Shown in pieces: positions 12,701 through 23,300 of a stretch of 64,000 nt of DNA. Source of the stretch: Engraulis encrasicolus (Eukaryota; Chordata; Actinopteri; Clupeiformes; Engraulidae); the NCBI RefSeq assembly GCF_034702125.1, contig NC_085876.1, positions 28,929,579 through 28,993,578 on the forward strand, given 5' to 3'. Within the stretch, counting starts at the first letter, position 1. Every line of letters starts with the position of its first letter. The position numbers were made by a program, and so were the translations under genes. Under the pieces are notes generated by a model. The model saw nothing but the letters and a program-made list of their open reading frames with translations, was not told where the DNA came from and did not search any database.

Positions 12701-15700
12701 GGGGGGTCATGATACGATGCACATTGAGATGCATGTAATATGATGCAATGCGGTATGTATTGTGATTTTTCTTATGCAGAATAGAAATTGAATGCCAGAA
12801 AGCGGTGCACTTACATGTGCTGGCTTTAGACTCAGCAGTGTTGCATCATAACAACAAATGGTGTGTGGACTTATTTCTACTGACAAGGCTGGATAATGGC
12901 AAAAACCTGTAGCTAATGAGTATCACGATACAGGGGTCACGTGTGTTGTGAAGAGGCCCGATGCAACACATTGTCATGACTATATTTTATACACCCCCAC
13001 TGGTAACTGGTGCATATTAATTCCACTGGACCTAATGAGGTAGATAGACTGTGTTACTGAAAAACGCCAAAAACCTGAAAAGAACCCACCTCAAATTTGA
13101 TCTAACCAGTGCAGAATCCGTAAGATGGGTACGGGTCTACTGATTACTCAGCGAAGTTACCTGTGTTGGAAGGAAAATTTGTATTTATTTTTTTACTTCT
13201 ACTTTTACTGTTGACATTTCTCGCTGCTTGACGGCTTATTTTACCCTCAGTGATTAATGAGAGCTATTTAGTATCTGTGTTGTTTTTCCTCACTCTTTTT
13301 TTTGTCTTTGTTTTCATTTATTTTTTTATTCTGTGTTGTGATGTTTTTATGTGTTCTGTACCCCTGGGGTCTAGAGTAAAGAATTTAATTGAATAAAGTA
13401 ACTCTATTGTAAAGTACTTCAGTCAATACAGTAAATCTACTGTAAAGCATTTTATTGAATAAAATTACTCCCTTCCACCCCAACCAGGAGCTGCTGCTGC
13501 AACAGCTGCCGCTGCCGCTGCTGCAGCCACCACGGCCACCGCCCCGCTGCAGGTCCCCGTCACCCCTACCCTCAGCCAGTCCCTCAACCGGATAGACCCC
13601 AGGTGCCTCAGCCTCGCCTGCATCGACAGGTGAGTTGGGACGGGACGTGCATGTCCATCAATCTGTAAGTCGGTGGGGGACCGAGTGTCCTTCACAGCGT
13701 AAGCATATGCCCCACTTCACAGTAAGTTGGTGGGGAGGTGGAGGACGTGGGTTGGGGACTCCCCCTCTGCAGGGGTGCCCTTCTCTGTGGTCAAATGGAT
13801 GTGGCTGGATGTGCCTTTTTGACTGAAGTCGTAGTATCGTTAGTGGAAACGCTGGGACTGCTCTAAATAAAATTAAAAATAAAGAAAATTAAATCACATT
13901 TGAGCGCAACACTGATAATAGTCCTGGACCAGCCATGTAGACCCGTTCGCAATTTTGAGTTGGGGGCGTTTCTCACTGGAATTGAGTTAGTGGGTTCCTA
14001 GACATTAAAAATCACGGAGGTGCTCGTCCACCATAGTGCCAGATTTTTCACAATATGGCCGCCAAATATGGCCGCCATCACCTATGACAAAAACCTGTGT
14101 TTTTAGATGCGTCCAGCATCTCTATAACAGGGTCTGTCCGTCCGTCCGTCCGTCTGAAACGCTTTCTTGTCTGAAACGCTTTCTTGTCTGAAACGCTTTT
14201 TTGTCTGAAACGCTTTTTTGTCTGAAACGCTTTCCTTGTCTGAAACGCTGTCTGAAACGCATTCCTTCAATTGTTCCTTCCTGTGTCCACAAGGCGGAGG
14301 CAGAGAGGCATTTTGGCCTGGAGCGAATGCGTGTCAAAACGTATACGATATGTTACCAAACCGGCAAGGCTAAGCTGATGGCATTGTGAGACAACTGAGG
14401 GGTGCATTCAATTGACGGCATTGTTTTGCGTTTGGACAGTGGTAGGCAACTTCGTTCCTTCTCCACAGCACACCAACACCACTGTGAGTGTCACTTCATG
14501 TTCACGGTCTTGTGATAGGCCTACACTTCGGCTGATAGTGTCGCGTTGTGCAGCTATTTTGGTTCATCAGAATGGAAATGAACGATTTAGAAGTTGGCAG
14601 GCAGTATTTCACACAGATGTTTGTGCTCGGATAGAGTGGCGTTTGCATTGCATAACGCTCCACGACATGGAACCGTAATAAGTTGACAGGCGACCAGCAC
14701 CGCTACAGCTCTTCCTCTAAACGTGAGTTTGCAAACATTCTGCCACTACGTTTCAGTGAGTAGTCAGTGTTCTCGAACTAGAACTAGTAGACAGATGGGC
14801 CATTTGCATTTCACATACGCTGTGTTACTGATGTTCTCGGGCATATTGCAAGGGAGAGTCGTTTTCTGCTGGCGGTCGCGTGGACTCCACAGGTGCTTTC
14901 CCTTGCGCTCAGAGAGAGCACGGGACAGAACGCGTATTTTGCTTCGTAATTGGTTTGCAGTCGTCTGAATTTGGTAAACTCTGCCACTGAAGCTCACTGC
15001 TTTGTGCCTTTGACGGTAAAAAGCTGGCATTGAAAATTAAGCGCACAATGCATCCAAAGGGTGAACCCATAGCGCATGATTCACCCAAACGGTTTTATTT
15101 ATTTATTAGGCTATTTGGCGATGTTTAGTTTCTTTCCCACATGCACATGACGCTGAAATGGCGTGATAGCCAAGGTTGATAAATAACCTAGTACTAATAT
15201 CTGGTAATTTGTAATGTAGCCACTTGATCTATGTGAAATTTGAAATTAGATGCTTCTTTTCCAAATCCAAGCATGATGGCCTTATTATAGTCTAAACTGC
15301 AAAATATAAAGCTTTGTCTCGTCATTTCGCTGCCTGCCACATTATTTGGAGTTTCAATGGGCAATAGGCTATGACCAATAAACAAAAAGCACATCCTCAG
15401 AGGGGGGTGGGCGTTGACAGGTTAGGAGGAGGCCAGCGGGGCGTTTTGGGGGGAAAAAAGGTTGGAACTGGCATAGAGGGACGCATCTGTTGCCCGCCTG
15501 TCGGCCTTGTTTACGTTTAAACTGTTTATACACATGCCATACATCAATTCTGACCAATTTTTGGAGAGGAAATCATTTCTGACAATTTCATGAGGAGAAT
15601 GTGTGATTGTGACCTTAAAAGGTCATTGTCAAGGTCAAATTTGCTATTCTGAAGAATGTCAATAGACTTTCATTGTAAAAATGAGAAACAAATTCTCAAT

Positions 15701-18700
15701 TATGGTATGAGGAGTTATTTGCTGATATTGCCATGATTATTTTGTGTCAGTATAGTGTCAGTATAGTCCTTAAAAGGTCAAGGTCAAGGTCATGTTCCAG
15801 GTCTTTTCCCTATTCTGAAGAACTCAGCCATGTGCTTGCCTATTAGGTCATTATTAAGAATAAGGAACAGCCACTATAAATGTAAACCTAACATTTTCCA
15901 CACAGTCAGAGGACAGGACAGCACATGCACTGCAACAGTCAACACAGAGAGGAGCCCCCACTAGAAGAGAAGTGTGTCAGAGATCACAAGAGTACACAAC
16001 TTCACTGCCTCTTTCAAATGCTTGTGCATAACATTCAACGCGGAATAAGGCGAACACCATTGCATATGATGCTTCCCACACAGCAAAAGCCTTCACATCA
16101 AGAACCTTCTCGCAACTTTTCACAGGATTGGTTCATGTTCAAGCTACCAGACAATCAGATCTGACCAGTCTTCTTGCTAGCTATGTTGTGGAATGCTCGA
16201 AAAACCGACAGAAAACCATACCTAGCACTTACAAGGGAGGATTATACATCCATTATACATGGGGTCATCTGTGGCCTAGTGGTTAGAGAGTTGGTCTTTC
16301 AATCTAGGGGTTGCAGGTTCGAATCCCCCCTGACCTCTCCCTACATCTCCATCCATGGCTGAAGTGCCCTTGAGTGCCCCCACCTATAAAGGGCACTATT
16401 GGAATATAGTCAATTCGGTTAAAAGAATAGAAGTGAAGACAAAACCACTCAGGAAGTTAACATCACTTTGATAAAGTAAAAATCCTTACTGCAAGGCGAT
16501 CTATACAATATCTCCCCTTTGACAGATTTTCAACGATCGTCTACTTTATTTCACAATTCATGATTTAATATTGTGATATCAACCCTACTTTCTATTCAAC
16601 TGGGCTGTATGTGTCTTATTTGACTGGCTTTACAACATTGAACTTGGAGAGTCAAGTGTAGCCAAGTTATAAAGATGTGCCCTACTTGGCAGAAATTAAG
16701 ATCTATCAGGGACCATGTTGTAAAAATAAATATTTAAAGGGACACTGTGAAATTTTTAGTTGTTTATTTCCAGAAATCATGCTGCCCATTCACTAATGTT
16801 ACATTTTTCATGAATACTTACCAGCATCATCAAATTCTAAGTATTCATTATGACTGGAAATTTTTAATTTTTCATACATGAAAAAGAGGATCTTCTCCAT
16901 GGTCCGCCATTTTGAATTTCCAGAAATAGCCATTTTTAGCTGCGAAAATGACTGTACTTGGACCATACCAGAAAATATTAGTTTATTACTTAGTAAACTT
17001 TCATGTAAAGATCAAATTTGGCAATAGGCAGCCCAGTTTCAATGAGCAGCATAGTTGCAGTACCTTTTTGAACCATTTCCTGCACAGTGTCCCTTTAACG
17101 GTTTTGTATATAATCCCTTGGATACTCTTTCTTTCTATATCCATAAATAAACCAAACCAAACAAAACCAATACTGCTACTAATGCAACTTCAGATCCATG
17201 TGCAACACTGTTGCATAGCCTTAGCCAGGTGTATTGTGCATTTAAAACACCAGAGAGTGTTAAAGCCGTTTGTCTTTGACAGGAATAATTGGCTTGTGGA
17301 TGAATGGCTGCAGCTATCCTGTAAAAGTGCATTTATGGTCACTAAGGGGATGCGCTTGTCCTCAGTGTTGCCAGATTGAGCAGAATTCCACCCATGGTTT
17401 AGTGCCTCCAGGGGATTTTTCAGCATGTTTTGAGTTGGAAAGCATTAGTCACACCTGGCAACCCTGCTTGTGGTGGTTTTGGCTGATGAGAGGTGGCCAG
17501 TTTAGCTTTCTAGGAACTGATTTCCTTTCACAGTAGATCTCAAGAGAATTTGACCTCTCATACTGTGCCAGTCAGGTTTATAAATGGATACCAGGCTGTA
17601 ATAAAAAATAAAATGCGAAGTTACTATTTGTGAAATGAATGCTTCAATATCCAATGAAGATGATATTCAGGCCTTCGTGCCTGATTTCAGGCTTTGCAGA
17701 GTTTGTTTCTAAGAGTGAAATAGGCATTAGGTTCAAGGTTCCGGCACAGGGATTTCTTCACTATTCTACCAATTGGCCAAACTATGTGTATTCTACACTT
17801 CAATTCACAATTGCGTTTGTGAGCATAAAACTAAAATGAAAAAATATGAAGTGTTACTTGGCTGCTAACAGGAGAAGTGGAGTAATGGATGTCACTGTGA
17901 CCTGTTCCATGGAAATAGTGACGAGTGAAATGGGGAACTCCACTCCACTCCACTCCGGTCCAGTTGGTGTCTGCCTCGTAGTTTGTTGCCCTTCCCTTCT
18001 CGCCATTATTTCCATAGTCACCTCTGTGGCCATTGTCCATTACACAAAAGACACCACTTAACCCCATTAAGACCTCACGGGTCTATAACATTTAACAGAA
18101 TTGTCAATGAGTGCGATTATATGCAGTTCAGTATCTCGAATATGAGGCATATTCCGGTTATGATCAAATTCGGGATAAGGCGTTATACTGAATGTTGTAT
18201 CCAGGTCTGCATTTTTGTCTGTTATTGAATTCTCTTTAAATGTGTGTAGCCTGGATACCAGCGGCGTTCTATGGGAAGCCTCGGTATCCAGGATAAGGAG
18301 TTTCCATGCGTCAGTATTCCGGCTTCTGTCAGAATACTCCACCCAGCATATCCCGATTTTTCTCAATCCTGAATAAGAGATTATCTGGCATACTGAAGCC
18401 GGGAAAAGGTGTTTATATGTTCAAACACAAATTCGGGATACTGAACTGTATAAATGCATGCATTAAAGGTAAATAACACCCATATGTGCTGCTGCTGGTC
18501 CTCCATGTTGTGTTGCACAGATGCTGCTCTTAGTCGTAATGGGTTAAAAAGCAAGGTCTCACACAACTGTATGCCCCAACTGTATGCCCCACTAGCATTA
18601 AATATGCTTGTTTCTTTAAGTTTGTGAACATTGCCATCAAATTAATAAAGGAAACACAATATCAATCACTCGCACTGCTCGCCCTCAGAACGAAAGGATT

Positions 18701-20283
18701 TTTCCCCCCTTCGCTCCAGCACCATGTTCCACTGCGCAGCTTCCCGAATGCAGAGATGCACCCAGTCACTTCTGTTCCTTGCCAGCGACCCTAATGGGGC
18801 TCACGATCTCGTGGGGAAACTGACATCTCTGTGGAATACGGCATTGTGATGCATGCGATTTTAATCACTGCGTATCAATAGTGAGAAGAAGTTTCATGCA
18901 ACACCGTTGTGTAGCTTGTGAGTCAACTTCAGCCCAGCCCAGTCCAGTCTAGTTCAGTGAAGGTGGCGCTGGGTAACATCGTCAGACTAATTGCAGTAAT
19001 CATCTAACAGTTCACACCTCTCCCTGCTTCAGTCTTCTAATCTAGTCTCTTTCTCAATATGGAAATCTTTTGCCTTTTACCATCTAACCATTCACTGCAT
19101 TACAACATCATATGAAGCTCCTTTTTCGAACACACCGAATGTTTTCACCAAACTTTTCAAAAATGATTTTTAAAAAATGATGCAAGCTATCAGCAGGGCT
19201 TGCTGTAATTCATGGTGCATTGGCACAGAGGAAAAACATGCTCATGGCTTCAGCTTGTTTTCACACAAACTGTAGTTTGAACACGCCAATTCATCCCTGC
19301 CGTGGCCAACCGGTAGGGAACTCCTCTGCCATGCTGGGTCCTTTGCCGACCCCTCCTGTCTCTCTCCCATTCACTTCTTTCCCACCTCTCAAACTATTCT
19401 ATCATCAATAAAGTCGTAAAAAAGCCCCCCCCCAAAAAAAGAACACCGCAATTAGTACCAATTGCCGATTCAGCTTTTCTATCCGCCCACTTTCATCGGT
19501 GAGGAAGCAATTGAATTCAAACCATACACACTACAAAAAGTGAACAAGAGCGCTGATCACCATACCTTTTGAACAGACTAGGTTTAAAACCCCCCTCAGA
19601 GCCAACCATTGATAAAACTATATTGTCATCGTTGTATAATGCTGCTGTGATGACAGCCATGGTACAGGACGGGCAAGAGTTTGCGACACACCTGCACACA
19701 CGCACAGTCACACACACACACATACACACACACACACACAGGTAGAATATGTGGTCATCTTTTCCTTGCTTTGGAAACTTTCCCTAGTAATTTAAATGAA
19801 TAAGCTACTTTAATTATGGTTACTGTCAAAATTGACAAATATCCCCTGGCTCACGCCTCAGTCTGGTGCAGGCGTGCAAAAAAAAACCCACAAACATTTT
19901 TTTTAAAACTTTTTATTTTAAAGAGCAAACATATCCAACAATATTTTGTCTGGCTGTGATGTTTTGTCTGTCGCCAAACCTGTCTGTACTTTTTCTACAG
20001 TCTGTAGCCAGTCATGATCTAGCAAGTTGGGATTTTTTTTTTGTCTGTCGCCACAACTGTCTGTACTTTTTCCATGTTGATGGTCATGATATTGCCATTA
20101 AAAAGGCTCAGGACCAAATGTGATTATTTTACCTGATCTGAAGTATTTTTGATCCTTTGACACTCACCCAAACCATGTGCCCTGTCCTCTTGTTCCCCCC
20201 TTGTCTGCTCTGAGTGAGGCTGGGGCTGTAACTCCCTCCCCCTCTCTACCTCACCCCACCCCACCTCCTGCTTAAAAAAATGT

Positions 20284-20327
<44 letters not shown>

Positions 20328-23300
20328 ACTATCATGTGAAATGGGAGTACAGTACTCTGCAGTGTCCCCTCTCCCTCTATTGTGAATTGTGGTGCCCATT
20401 GTTGTGCTTGTATCTTTTCAGCGCTCCACAGATGTCTGAGGTCTATCACCTTTTCCCCAACCCCAACTCCTCGTCTCTGCACTCACGGCTCCTTCCAGGG
20501 TTAGCATTTCCAGTCGCCTGCAAAAAAAAAAAAAAGCTGCTGTCGTGTCCCCAGAACACTTAAAACACTGTGTCTGACGATGACTGCCCCCCAACCACCG
20601 CCAACACATCCCCTTAACACCTACCTTGAAACCTCTAATGATGACTAATCAAATCACCTCTCCACACCAGACCCTTTGTTTGTTTGTTTGATTGTTTTAT
20701 TTATTTTTAAATTTATTTGCTGTGTGCTTCTGCAAATGGGAATGAGCCGGTTGCTGTGTGTTGCATCATCTGTTGCATCATCTGTGTCCATGCTCCCCCC
20801 TACCTCTCTCAACCAATCATACTCAAGGGACCACAAGGCACCTGTGTGAATTAGTCTAATGAAACTCCTGAAGGAGTTACATCCACAGAGGCACGCTACA
20901 AAAACAGTTGCTTGCTAGTGGTGTTAATGCTGGGCTTGCAGATGGTGTTGGTGCAGATGCATGTATTAATTACTGTGCGTGTGTTTTTTTTTTTGGGGGG
21001 GGGTGTTTTTTTTTCCTCACCCATCACCTCCTCATGTATTCCAGTTGAAACTCAAAAAATGGCAACCGTTTGAGCCATTTAGGAATTTAGGCATTAAGAC
21101 ATGGCTACCACTCCACCCCCAAATCAGGCGACACCAGTATTAACCTTTCTGGGGACTTGATTTTTTTTTTGCTACAATGTGTGTGCAAATGGCAGCAATG
21201 TCATTATTTTTCTTATTGCTGTAACCGTGCGTGTTGTTTGCTTATGGTGTTCAAGCTCTTTAATTTTTTACAGCGTTCAAAAAAATAATGGACCATTTGA
21301 AGGGTGATTGAACTGATTCGAGTTACAGCATGCCTTACGAGTCAACACTTGTGTCCTATTCTTTTGCAGGACCGAACTCAGTGACCACCTAGACAGCATT
21401 GACAACGGCTTGGAGAATCTTCAGTCCATCCTCAATGCTCAATCCATCAACTTTGACTCCTCGCCCATTTACGATGTAAGTTGCATCATCTCCTCCAGTA
21501 GTCTCCTACAGCGAGGTTGGCTCAGGCGGTAGAGGAGCAGTTCGGCAACCGTTGAGCTTAGGGCTGCACAATTAATCGTCAATAATCGAAAATCGTGATA
21601 TAATCGTGTAATCGAAATCGTGATTTCAATCGTGATTTAATCGTGGCAATAGTGGCCTACCTTCGAGAGCGTCCTTGAAGCCAGAACATACTGACAGGCT
21701 GGTGTTTCTGGCCAGAAATCTGTTCACCTAAGTTTCACGCTATTGCCTTTTACATAATTATTACAATTCATTTTATTTTGCTCATCCCGTATATAATTCA
21801 GTCTTGGTTATATTTCATTTTGTTATATTTTTTTTTACAAAATTCAGCAAAAAACAATAATCGTGATTAATAATCGTGATTATGATTTTGACCCAAATAA
21901 TCGTGATTATGATTTTTTCCATGATTGTGCAGCCCTAGTTGAGCCCCACTTTGCCTAACCCCAACAATGTCTCTTTGAGGAAGACATACGTAACCAAGTT
22001 GCTCCTGCTGGCAGGGTGGTACCCTGCGTGGCAGCCAGTGCCACCGGTGTGTGTGAATGGGTGAATGTGAGGCATAATACAATGTAAATCGCTTTGAGTG
22101 CTCGAAGGTGCTATATGAATACAGTCCATTTTCCATTTACAGCAGTCAGTAGTAGTACCCTACATTTTGGCCTGGCTTGAGTATTTTCCACCATTCATTA
22201 TTGATTTTACACACAATTCATTTTGAATTCACAATTAATTTCAAATTTCCACCAATAAACATGTTTAGCTGCAAAACGTAATATACTTTGGTCAGACAAG
22301 TACCATGTTTCTGGGTACCTTGTTTTCAAGTGAGTTACTGCACTTAGAATTGCCATAAAATATGCATCACCTGTCCTGCAGCAGCAAGCATATTCCAGCC
22401 AGTTGTCCAATTTTACCAATGTCATGACACAAAGAGGGACCATGCACACACGCAACTCAAACTCCACGTGAGACCCTCGTCAGTATTAGTCAAGTATCTC
22501 ACAATGATATGGTGCTTTGTTGCTTCTGGCCCATTTCAAAATGATGTTAGGCAGTTGCCATTAACTCCTCCTGACTCAACAACCACATGTGGATATTGTC
22601 TACATTTTTAGGTGCGAGATGTCAAATGATTCGACTGGTTAATTCGACATGTCGAAATGTTGAACTAAGAACAAGCCACAAACATAATTGTGGTTATTGG
22701 CATGGGAAAGCAGTGGCTGTGCCTGAACTGTATTACTTTCTATCATGTTTTGCATTTTACCCTCTAACCACCTTTTAAATTGTCTCAACAGATCCTCAGC
22801 TCCTCTGCCATAAACCCAGACTTCGACTTGGACAGTTTGACCACCGTAAGTCTAACAGACATTTTCAATCCGGTGTGCTGTTTTTTGTTGTTGTCTTTTT
22901 TTGGATAGTAATACAATTGTAATTCATGTGAATTGAAACCAAATTGTAACTGAGTAATATAATTGTTAAATGCAATGATTTTTATAAAGATATTTATGTA
23001 ATCTTGCTCAACCTGGCCTGGTGGTGATGGTTCTAGTGGTAGTAGTATTTAAGTGTCTTGGCATATCTCCTGGCAGAACAGTATTATAAAATGTATAGCA
23101 TCGCATTATTTATGCAACTCAGATGTAATCTGTGCAATGTGTAACAAAATGGGATTTTTTTCAAGTGGAAGTGCAACTGTGCATATTTGTGTGTTTACAT
23201 CTCTGTTGGGCAGCTGTGGCATAGTGGTTAGGGAGGTGGACTTATTGATCAGAGGATTTCAAGTCAGAATCCAGCCTTACCTCTCCCTACACCTCCATCC

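Larger units (their letters stand above)
13630..21369 (+). other. hsf1: large hsf1 intron (7.7 kb)
   Basis: No coding exon is recognised. The intron holds a 17-bp minisatellite, nuclear-receptor-like half sites, a tRNA-headed SINE, a TTAA-flanked MITE, a MITE with TGTTGCCAGA ends (about 17366-17466), a MITE at 18124-18452, a SINE-like copy at 19285-19436 and an (AC)n run. The rest appears unique and AT-rich. Confidence 0.8.

Noticed and set aside
16260..16345. tRNA gene
   Set aside because: A and B boxes are present, but the sequence continues into a SINE body shared with 23204-23431.
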